NCBI GenBank assembly: GCA_016649475.1
Contig: JAENXP010000239.1
Span: 1-5,156 of the forward strand
Direction: 5' to 3'
Length of the DNA stretch: 5,156 nucleotides
DNA from: Burkholderiales bacterium
GTDB taxonomy: Bacteria; Pseudomonadota; Gammaproteobacteria; Burkholderiales; SG8-39
A program made the position numbers and the translations under genes. How positions within the stretch are numbered: the first letter of the stretch is position 1; every line of letters begins with the position of its first letter. Positions 1 through 5,156 of this stretch are shown here, in pieces. Below the pieces are notes generated by a model. The model saw only the letters and a program-made list of their open reading frames with translations. It did not search any database and was not told the DNA's origin.

Positions 1-1
1 C

Positions 2-232
2 CTGAACCGGCTGGTCAAGGAGCACGGCGTCAAGCTGCGCGAGTTCTCGGACGAGATCTATGACGCCTTCGGCAAGGCGGCTGACCAGGTGTTCACGGAA
101 ACGCGGGCGCACAGCAAGCTCGCGAACCGCGTACACGAGAGTTTCGCCGCCGCGCGCAAGGACGTCGGCGGATGGCTGAAGCTGGCTGACGTCGGCTACT
201 CGCTGAAGCGGAACCGCGTCCTCGGCATCTGA
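2..232 (+). CDS. dctP: TRAP transporter solute-binding protein, C-terminal end (partial)
   Basis: Only the last 76 residues are visible; the gene enters from the left edge and ends at TGA 230-232. The fragment is almost entirely amphipathic helix, with LNRLVKEHGVKLREFSDEIY at its start and YSLKRNRVLGI at its end. This is what the C-terminus of a DctP-family periplasmic binding protein looks like. In the TakP-like branch a long C-terminal helix makes a swapped dimer, and the visible stretch would suit that role. The protein should be exported and should bind an organic acid, but the signal peptide and the carboxylate-binding arginine lie outside the window, so the ligand cannot be read here. 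The identity rests largely on context: the small and large TRAP permease subunits follow on the same strand, the usual P-Q-M order. A hairpin 24 bases after the stop separates it from the permease genes. Confidence is good for the TRAP binding-protein call and low for any substrate. Confidence 0.8.
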   Translation: MNRLVKEHGVKLREFSDEIYDAFGKAADQVFTETRAHSKLANRVHESFAAARKDVGGWLKLADVGYSLKRNRVLGI

Positions 233-255
233 GTCGGGACTGGGTCGTGTCAGAC

Positions 256-289
256 GCGGGACGGGGCTAAAGCCTCGTCCCGCTTTCTT
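256..289 (+). terminator. Intrinsic terminator or attenuator hairpin between dctP and dctQ
   Basis: A 12-base arm at 256-267 (gcgggacggggc) faces a complementary arm at 272-283 (gcctcgtcccgc) across a four-base loop (taaa). All pairs are Watson-Crick except one G-U. The stem is followed by tttctt at 284-289, a short and interrupted U tract. It sits after the binding-protein stop and ends only a few bases before the likely ribosome binding site of the small permease gene. The probable role is partial termination, so that the binding protein is made in excess over the membrane subunits, an arrangement common in binding-protein-dependent transporters. The imperfect U tract fits leaky rather than complete termination; that last point is inference. 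Confidence 0.75.
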
Positions 290-291
290 GC

Positions 292-296
292 AAGGG
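292..296 (+). promoter_or_regulatory. Shine-Dalgarno-like site that bears on the dctQ start
   Basis: The sequence aaggg at 292-296 is a purine-rich ribosome-binding match. It lies 7 bases before ATC at 304, which is in frame with the small permease gene. No ATG, GTG or TTG lies in that frame between the in-frame stop TAA at 268-270 and ATG 397. The site therefore argues for translation starting upstream of 397. It also sits directly behind the hairpin at 256-283, so transcription that escapes the hairpin would carry it. Confidence 0.45.
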
Positions 297-303
297 TGTC
301 AAA

Positions 304-1308
304 ATCGAATCCTCTACTTCCGGCGCCGCCGGCCAAGCCTATCTGCCGACGCCGTTCACGCTGGGCGCGCGCTGCGCCGCTTGGACCGTCGTCGCAATGC
401 TGTTCGCTTTTCTTGCGAACGCCTATCTGAGCTTCTGGCGCGAGTGGCCGGGCGCCGGCGCGGCCTTCGGCGCGGATGCGCCGCTGCTTGCCTGGGTGCA
501 GGTGGCGCTCTACGTGCTCGCGGTAGCCGGACCAGCGACCTTTGTGTCGCGCACCCGGGAGCGCAGCCTGCGCCAGGACGATGCGGTGATGGCGCGAATC
601 GCAGCCTATATCGCTGCCTTCGCCTTCTGGTGCGTGCTGCTGGTCGGGATCGCCGACGCGGTGATTTCCTTCCTGCGCGTGGAGGGACTGCTCGAGGGCG
701 TGTTCGGCCACCAACTGGCACAAGACCTGGGGCGCAACCATTTCCGCGCTCCCTACGTGCACGGCCCCCTCATTATCGCTTCGCTGGTGATCGCCGCGCT
801 CAGCCGCAGCCTCGGGTTTACCTGGCTCGCCCTGCTCGTCGTCGTGGCCGAGCTGCAGATCGTGATCACCCGTTTCGTGTTCTCCTACGAGCAGGCCTTC
901 ATGAGCGACCTGGTGCGCATGTGGTACGCCGGCCTGTTTCTGTTCTCCAGCGCCTATACCCTGATTGAGGAAGGGCACGTGCGCGTCGACGTGTTCTACA
1001 CCAACTTCTCCAACAGAAAAAAAGGTCTGGTGAACGCCGTCGGCTCAGCTGTCCTGGGGCTGCCGCTATGCTGGATCATCCTCATCCTCGGCATGGGCGA
1101 CAAGACCAGCATCATTACCAGCCCGCTGCTCGCGCTGGAAGTGACCCAGTCCGGATACGGCATGTACATCAAGTATCTGATGGCGGCATTCCTCGCGATT
1201 TTCGCAGCCACCATGATGATCCAGTTCTCGGCCTATTTCCTCGAGAGCGTCGCCGACTATCGCGGCGATTCGGGGAAACACAAGACCGAGCCTTTATCCA
1301 CCGCCTGA
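304..1308 (+). CDS. dctQ: TRAP transporter small permease subunit (DctQ family) with N-terminal membrane extension
   Basis: This is an inner-membrane subunit that pairs with the large permease to receive substrate from the binding protein. From the start proposed here it has 334 residues, against about 160-200 for ordinary DctQ. The DctQ domain is the C-terminal half. Its four helices are near 172-193, 203-221, 241-263 and 288-316, with family-typical ITRFVFSYEQAF (188-199) and AYTLIEEGHVRVDVF (217-231). The first 170 residues hold additional hydrophobic segments near 23-45, 61-82, 97-124 and 155-168. Start choice: the first conventional codon is ATG 397 (residue 32 here), but it falls inside the first hydrophobic segment. 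The frame is open with GC-rich third positions back to about 300, and aaggg at 292-296 is spaced for ATC 304. That is a rare start codon, so a sequence error (ATG read as ATC) is possible; the conservative call is 397-1308. The stop lies 25 bases before the large permease start. Family assignment is firm; the start is not. Confidence 0.85.
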   Translation: MESSTSGAAGQAYLPTPFTLGARCAAWTVVAMLFAFLANAYLSFWREWPGAGAAFGADAPLLAWVQVALYVLAVAGPATFVSRTRERSLRQDDAVMARIAAYIAAFAFWCVLLVGIADAVISFLRVEGLLEGVFGHQLAQDLGRNHFRAPYVHGPLIIASLVIAALSRSLGFTWLALLVVVAELQIVITRFVFSYEQAFMSDLVRMWYAGLFLFSSAYTLIEEGHVRVDVFYTNFSNRKKGLVNAVGSAVLGLPLCWIILILGMGDKTSIITSPLLALEVTQSGYGMYIKYLMAAFLAIFAATMMIQFSAYFLESVADYRGDSGKHKTEPLSTA

Positions 1309-1333
1309 ACAGCCCCGACACGAGCCGCCCCCG

Positions 1334-3997
1334 ATGGATGTTTTCTTCGTACTGATGCTGGTAATGGTGATGGCGTTTGCGCTCGGGTCCGGCTTCCCGG
1401 TCGCGTTCGCGCTGCCCGGCGCGGCGGTCCTGACCATAGGCGCAGCCTCGCTCGCAGGCTGGGTCTTCACCGGCGACGCTAGCGCCTATTTTGCGCAGGG
1501 CGGCCCGGTAGAGTGGCTAGCTGCCGGCGTGACAAATTTCCGCGGCGTCTACTGGGAAGTGGAACGGGACACGCTGATCGCGATCCCGCTGTTCGTGTTC
1601 ATGGGGATCATGCTGCAGCGGTCGCGCATCGCCGAGAACCTGCTGGTCACCATGGCCCAGCTGTTCGGGCGGCTTCCCGGCGGCCTCGGGATCTCGGTCG
1701 TTTTCGTCGGCGCGCTGCTGGCGGCGACCACCGGCATCGTCGGCGCGACCGTGGTCGCGATGGGGCTCATCTCGCTGCCGGCGATGATGCGCAACAAATA
1801 CTCCAACGCGCTGTCGACGGAGACGATCGCGGCCTCGGGCACCCTCGGACAGATTATCCCGCCGTCGATCGTGCTGATCATTCTCGCCGACCAGCTCGCG
1901 GGCGCAGTCGATCAGGCGAGCAACGCGCGCAAGGCGTTGTTCAAGGAAACGACCGGCGAACTGATGATGCCCACGGCGTTCGACACGGTGTCGACGAGCG
2001 CGGGCGACATGTTCATGGGCGCGTTCATTCCGGGCCTGTGTCTGGTCGCCGCCTACATGATTTTCATTTTCGTGCTCGCGCTGCTGCGCCCGAAAATGGC
2101 GCCCGCGGTGCCCTACGAGGGAAAATTCGACCGGCAGTTCCTGATCAAGGTGTTCGTGTCACTGGTGCCGCCGCTGACGCTCATTTTCGTCGTGCTCGGC
2201 TCGATCATCATGGGTATCGCGACCGTGAACCAGGCCGGAGCGATCGGCGCGGTGGGCGCGATGATCATGGCCGGCGCAAGCCTGCACGAGGGACGCCGCG
2301 ACGCCTACTGGCCGGCCATCCTCGCCATAGTTACGCTAATCGCCATCGGTTTGATTTCGAGCATCGCCCCGATCAACGTCAAGAACATCAACACCACAGG
2401 GGACGTAGTGGCGCTGGTGCTGGTCTCCATCGCCGTCTTCGGTTTCCTCGTTTCGCTGTACTGGAGCGGTTTGCGCACGCTGCGCGAGGGCAACACCCTG
2501 CGCTCGGTCATGGTCGACACGGCGAAAACGACTTCGCTGGTGTTCATTATCCTGCTCGGCGCGGCCATGCTCACCGCCGCCTTCCGCGCCTTCGGCGGCG
2601 AGCAGATCGTCAGGGATTTCCTGACCACGCTGCCGGGCGGCTTCTGGGTCCAGTTCGCGACGGTGATGGCGGTGATCTTTTTCCTCGGTTTCTTCCTCGA
2701 CTTCATCGAAATCGCCGTCGTGGTCGTGCCGATCGTGGCGCCCATCCTCCTTACCGATCCTGCCGCCAACGTCACCGCGGTGTGGCTGGGCGTCATGATC
2801 GGGCTAAATATCCAGACCTCCTTCCTCACCCCGCCCTTCGGCTTCGCGCTGTTCTACCTTCGCGGGGTGGCGCCGCCGTCGGTGAAAACCATCGACATGT
2901 ACCGCGGCGTAGTCCCCTTCATCTGCCTGCAGCTGATCGTGCTCGCCATCGTGGCATACTATCCCCCGCTTGTGAACTATCTGCCGAGCCGCATCTCGCT
3001 GCTGTCCGACACGGCGCCGCCGCCGCTCAATCCCACGCTGCAGACCTGCCTGGAAGAGCGCGTGATGGGCGAGTACGCGCGCGACGGCGCCGCGATCCGC
3101 GCTGCCATAGAGAAAGCGCGAGGTCTGGACTTCAGCGCCCTGCCGCAGGAACAGCGCAGCGCCGCCGAAGAGGCGCTGGCCAAGGCGCAGAAGACCTTCC
3201 CGCTGATCGAAACAATCAAGACCACCGAGGCTGCGGTGCAGGCGCAGACCGGCGCCTATCGCCCGTTGCACGTCGAGGTGCGCTCGCTGCGGCAGCAGGC
3301 GCTCCTTGTATCCGACAAGCTCAAGCTGGTCGAGGGCCGGCTCGACCAGCTTGGCCGCTACGCCAAAGCCAAGCCGGGCCGCAAGGAAGAACTAGAGGCG
3401 CAAATCGTCGAACTCGAAGCGGAGCGCAAAGCCATTCTCGCGCAAGTGCCGGCCCGCTGGGAGAAGGAGCAAAAGGCGTTCTTGGCCCTGCAGAAGGCCG
3501 AAACGAATGCGCGCCGGGCCTACCGCCGAAACGTAGACGAGGCCTACGAGCCGATCAGCGAATTTCTCCAGACCGTCGCTGCGGCTGACACGCTTGCCGC
3601 GCTGAAAGACGATATCGCGAAACTGCGCGGCAGCATCGCGAACAGCCCTCCCGCAGAAGGCGCCGACCGACTGGAGAAGCTCACGACGAAAGTCGGCAGC
3701 ATCAAAGGGGCGAACGAGATCCGCTCGGCATTGTCGGATGCGCGCCGGGCTCTGCGCGCCAAGAACCCGGACAAGTCCAAAGCGGACGAATCGATGGCGA
3801 AGGCCCAAAAGGTCTTCGGCGAGGAGGTGGCGTGGCGCCAACGCGCCAAGACCGCGCTGCTGCCGGGACTGAAGGCATACGAGGCGGTGATACGGGACAC
3901 CATCGGCGTACGCCTGCAAAGCCACATGACGCGGGAGCAGTCCCTCGACATGGCGAGTTGCATCTCCGTGCACCGCGACATCTCGCTGCACTTCTGA
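1334..3997 (+). CDS. dctM: TRAP transporter large permease subunit (DctM family), greatly extended
   Basis: This is the channel-forming inner-membrane subunit of the TRAP system, driving uptake with an ion gradient. It has 887 residues; ordinary DctM has about 430. Core hallmarks are ATTGIVGATVVAMGLISLPA (131-150), ASGTLGQIIPPSIV (167-180), GAFIPGLCL (229-237) and the late signature FLTPPFGFALFYLRGVAP (497-514), with multiple hydrophobic helices throughout 1-550. The long loop TNFRGVYWEVERDT before the third helix and the ILADQ segment resemble the FcbT3-type (mannitol/chloroaromatic) large subunits. Relative to a minimal DctM there is extra sequence at about 188-222. About 320-386 adds two hydrophobic segments (326-345 and 357-377). 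After residue 553 comes a proline-containing linker (APPPLNP, 561-567) and then about 320 residues rich in Ala, Glu, Lys and Arg with no membrane segment. ATG 1334 is chosen because it begins the first helix (MDVFFVLMLVMVMAFAL); only a weak gag at 1322-1324 serves as ribosome site, so translational coupling to dctQ is likely. The tail shares one uninterrupted frame with the core, so the fusion is real in this sequence. Confidence 0.93.
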   Translation: MDVFFVLMLVMVMAFALGSGFPVAFALPGAAVLTIGAASLAGWVFTGDASAYFAQGGPVEWLAAGVTNFRGVYWEVERDTLIAIPLFVFMGIMLQRSRIAENLLVTMAQLFGRLPGGLGISVVFVGALLAATTGIVGATVVAMGLISLPAMMRNKYSNALSTETIAASGTLGQIIPPSIVLIILADQLAGAVDQASNARKALFKETTGELMMPTAFDTVSTSAGDMFMGAFIPGLCLVAAYMIFIFVLALLRPKMAPAVPYEGKFDRQFLIKVFVSLVPPLTLIFVVLGSIIMGIATVNQAGAIGAVGAMIMAGASLHEGRRDAYWPAILAIVTLIAIGLISSIAPINVKNINTTGDVVALVLVSIAVFGFLVSLYWSGLRTLREGNTLRSVMVDTAKTTSLVFIILLGAAMLTAAFRAFGGEQIVRDFLTTLPGGFWVQFATVMAVIFFLGFFLDFIEIAVVVVPIVAPILLTDPAANVTAVWLGVMIGLNIQTSFLTPPFGFALFYLRGVAPPSVKTIDMYRGVVPFICLQLIVLAIVAYYPPLVNYLPSRISLLSDTAPPPLNPTLQTCLEERVMGEYARDGAAIRAAIEKARGLDFSALPQEQRSAAEEALAKAQKTFPLIETIKTTEAAVQAQTGAYRPLHVEVRSLRQQALLVSDKLKLVEGRLDQLGRYAKAKPGRKEELEAQIVELEAERKAILAQVPARWEKEQKAFLALQKAETNARRAYRRNVDEAYEPISEFLQTVAAADTLAALKDDIAKLRGSIANSPPAEGADRLEKLTTKVGSIKGANEIRSALSDARRALRAKNPDKSKADESMAKAQKVFGEEVAWRQRAKTALLPGLKAYEAVIRDTIGVRLQSHMTREQSLDMASCISVHRDISLHF
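2993..3994 (+). other. Soluble helical C-terminal tail of the large permease
   Basis: This is the sub-region of the large permease gene for residues 554-887, about 334 residues beyond the point where DctM proteins normally stop (YYPPLVNYLPSRIS). It begins with a Ser/Pro linker and continues as charged, alanine-rich sequence likely to be long helices or coiled coil; an example is KEELEAQIVELEAERKAILA at 684-703. It contains two cysteines (572, 876) and no hydrophobic segment long enough to cross the membrane. It closes with CISVHRDISLHF. I do not recognise a named domain. Which side of the membrane it lies on is not settled by the sequence. The positively charged loop before the last helix (R510, K518, R524) looks cytoplasmic, which would place the tail in the periplasm, near the binding protein. 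Confidence 0.7.
3182..3889 (+). repeat. Threefold degenerate protein repeat in the permease tail
   Basis: A pattern K-x-Q-K-x-F, then 18-20 residues, then A-Y-[RE]-[PA]-[LIV] occurs three times in the large permease tail. The copies are KAQKTF (617-622) with AYRPL (641-645), KEQKAF (711-716) with AYEPI (737-741), and KAQKVF (823-828) with AYEAV (848-852). The corresponding bases are 3182-3268, 3464-3556 and 3800-3889. The first and third copies also share flanking sequence, AEEALAKAQKTF against ADESMAKAQKVF, 8 of 12 identical. This suggests a diverged helical repeat unit of about 95-110 residues. The composition is biased toward Ala, Lys and Glu, so chance similarity cannot be excluded by eye. 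Confidence 0.4.
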
Positions 3998-4021
3998 GGC
4001 ACTGCACCAACGCTGACCGGA

Positions 4022-4040
4022 GCGGGACTTATACTCCCGC
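4022..4040. repeat. Short inverted repeat at the convergent gene junction
   Basis: Six-base arms gcggga (4022-4027) and tcccgc (4035-4040) flank a seven-base loop and overlap the larA stop codon. It lies where the dctM and larA transcripts meet, so a weak bidirectional terminator role is possible. Neither strand has a run of T after the stem and the stem is short, so I do not call it a terminator. The remaining bases between the two genes (3998-4021) show nothing else. Confidence 0.3.
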
Positions 4041-5156
4041 GCGATACTCCGGCACCACATACGGCCCCTCCGGTATCACGGCAATGTGCGCATCGCCGCT
4101 GCGACCTACGCTTTCGCGTATGGCCGCCGAAACGGAGGCGATCTTTTGCGCCCCGGTAAGACGCCAGGCATCGGCGTCCAGGCCTTCGCTAAACAGGTGC
4201 AGATTGCCGATGCGCATCGGCTTCAACTGCATCTGCGTCTGCCACTCGTCGATGTCGGCGTAGCGCTTGGCGCCGATGTCCGCCATGAAACCTTCCGGCC
4301 CGAGGCCGAGCAGGCGCCGCTGCGCCTCGACGTATTCGGGCGAACCCATGCCTTCGGCGCACTCGGACACGATCAGCAGGTCGCCGCCGGGGGCGAGGAT
4401 GTCGATCGGCGCCACCATTCCCTTGACCGTCTGGTAGTAGGTCTTGTCCAGCGGGTAACCGGCGGCGCTGGTGACCACGGTGCCGAACTTGCGATCGACC
4501 GGCACCACGGCGTAGCGGCGAATGAAATCCACGGCGAGCAGATGGCTTTGCACCACTTCGCCGTAATTCACGAAGGACAGGTTGCGGTGCTCGTCGATGA
4601 CCGTGTTCAGGGCGAGCGCGCGACCGAGCTTGCCCATGATCTCGAGCTGCTCCTCGTGCAGCGGGTTGCCCTCGAGCACGCAGTTGGCCGCGAGCGGATG
4701 CGACATGAAGCGCTCGCTGTGAAAAGTGGTGATGGTGTCCTTGTGCGCGACCCCCGGCGCGATCACCTTGCGCCCGCCCGAGTAACCCGCCATGAAATGC
4801 GGTTCGACCAGACCCGTGGCGATACGCACGTCGGCTTCGACGAAGCGCCGGTCCAGCTTCACCGGCGTACCGCGCGAGGTCGGGCCCAGGTCGACATGAT
4901 CGGCGTCGTTGCGCGCAAAGTGATTGCGCACGCGAACGGTCTGCATCACCCAGGGATCCCCGACCAGTTCCGCCAGTTCATCGCCTTCGTTGGGCCGGTG
5001 CAGGCCGGTCGCAACCAGGATGGTGATGCCCGTTGCCGGGACGCCTGCGTCCAGGAGCGTGCGCACCAGCAAGGGCAGAAACAGGCCGTTGGGCACTGGG
5101 CGGGTAATGTCGCATACCAGGATGCAGGCGCTTTTGGCGCCGCGCGCCTCCTCGGC
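4029..5156 (-). CDS. larA: LarA-family nickel-pincer 2-hydroxyacid racemase/epimerase (5' end beyond window)
   Basis: This is a cytoplasmic enzyme of the lactate racemase family (formerly DUF2088), which swaps stereochemistry at the C2 of 2-hydroxy acids by hydride transfer with a nickel pincer nucleotide. The visible 375 residues include the complete C-terminus (stop TAA at 4029-4031). The frame stays open to the right edge and already holds family sequence there (ILVCDITRP at fragment residues 12-20), so the internal GTG at 5094-5096 is not the start. About 50 residues are missing by comparison with the 424-residue Lactobacillus LarA. Fragment residues matching known LarA positions by motif and spacing are R19 (R75), H53 in TGLHRP (H108), H120 (H174), K130 in EPHFMAGYSGGRK (K184, the cofactor-bearing lysine), H146 (H200, nickel ligand), Y241-Q242 (Y294-Q295), K245 (K298) and W305 (W358). 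An intact Ni site is therefore expected. Lactate is plausible, but homologs act on malate, 2-hydroxyglutarate, sugar acids and others. It is convergent with the TRAP operon, not co-transcribed. The cofactor genes larB, larC and larE are not in the window. Confidence 0.93.
   Translation of the reverse strand, partial: AEEARGAKSACILVCDITRPVPNGLFLPLLVRTLLDAGVPATGITILVATGLHRPNEGDELAELVGDPWVMQTVRVRNHFARNDADHVDLGPTSRGTPVKLDRRFVEADVRIATGLVEPHFMAGYSGGRKVIAPGVAHKDTITTFHSERFMSHPLAANCVLEGNPLHEEQLEIMGKLGRALALNTVIDEHRNLSFVNYGEVVQSHLLAVDFIRRYAVVPVDRKFGTVVTSAAGYPLDKTYYQTVKGMVAPIDILAPGGDLLIVSECAEGMGSPEYVEAQRRLLGLGPEGFMADIGAKRYADIDEWQTQMQLKPMRIGNLHLFSEGLDADAWRLTGAQKIASVSAAIRESVGRSGDAHIAVIPEGPYVVPEYRAGV

Noticed and set aside
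296..298. GTG at 296-298 as the start of the small permease.
   Set aside because: It is out of frame with the DctQ sequence, has no room for a ribosome site, and its frame stops by about 430.
288..968. An open frame starting with TTG at 288 that overlaps the small permease.
   Set aside because: Its translation is arginine-rich and low in hydrophobic residues. The DctQ frame explains the region, and the TTG sits in the terminator tail.
250..978. A 242-codon - strand frame opposite the small permease.
   Set aside because: It has a His, Gln, Glu and Gly-rich composition without any recognisable domain, typical of an antisense shadow of a GC-rich gene.
1016..1024. A run of seven A (1017-1023) in the small permease gene, a possible slippage or programmed frameshift site.
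   Set aside because: The zero frame reads Arg-Lys-Lys-Gly in the loop between two DctQ helices and carries on into the expected last two helices. The alternative frame has no meaningful product and no stimulatory structure was evident.
1513..3588. A 691-codon open frame overlapping the large permease gene in another + frame.
   Set aside because: It is rich in Arg, Gly, His and Ala with no membrane or family motif, while the overlapping frame has clear DctM signatures. Long shadow frames are expected at this GC content.
4022..4040. The inverted repeat at the convergent junction as a true intrinsic terminator.
   Set aside because: The stem is only six pairs and no T run follows on either strand, so it was listed only as an inverted repeat.
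3392..4060. Several - strand open frames opposite the permease tail.
   Set aside because: They overlap one another in different frames, show no motif, and the + frame continues the DctM gene without a break and with consistent codon use.
5094..5096. GTG as the start codon of the LarA gene.
   Set aside because: The frame stays open to the window edge and encodes the conserved DITRP motif just upstream, so the real start is beyond 5156.

Overview
The window comes from a GC-rich (roughly 60-65% by eye) bacterial chromosome, most likely a proteobacterium. The taxon is inferred only from GC content, codon use and gene families. It holds one tripartite TRAP (TRAP-T) uptake system on the + strand and, converging on it, a LarA-family nickel-pincer 2-hydroxyacid racemase/epimerase on the - strand.

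Layout: 2-232 is the last 76 codons of a DctP-type periplasmic solute-binding protein. It is followed at 256-289 by a strong GC-rich hairpin with a short T-rich tail, which lies just upstream of the next gene. The small permease subunit (DctQ-like) follows, ending at 1308; its reading frame runs upstream of the first ATG (397), probably to about 304. The large permease subunit (DctM-like) occupies 1334-3997. A 31-base gap (3998-4028) separates it from the convergent LarA gene (stop at 4029), which runs off the right edge at 5156. No RNA gene, mobile element or CRISPR array was seen, and no non-coding stretch exceeds about 75 bases.

How the genes fit together: the binding protein captures an organic acid in the periplasm and the QM membrane pair imports it with Na+ or H+. 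The features of DctM resemble the FcbT/TakP-like branch of TRAP systems, members of which take up 2-oxo acids, lactate-type acids and aromatic acids. LarA would then interconvert the stereoisomers of a 2-hydroxy acid. All Ni-pincer and substrate residues that I can place by spacing against Lactobacillus LarA are present. A lactate-like 2-hydroxy acid is therefore a reasonable but unproven substrate for the whole locus.

The unusual part is the permease. The DctQ subunit carries about 170 extra N-terminal residues with about four membrane segments. The DctM subunit carries an internal insertion with two extra hydrophobic segments and a soluble, helix-rich C-terminal tail of about 334 residues, for a total of 887 residues against the usual 430 or so. 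The tail contains a degenerate motif occurring three times at about 100-residue spacing. This makes it an enlarged TRAP transporter whose extra parts have no function I can assign.
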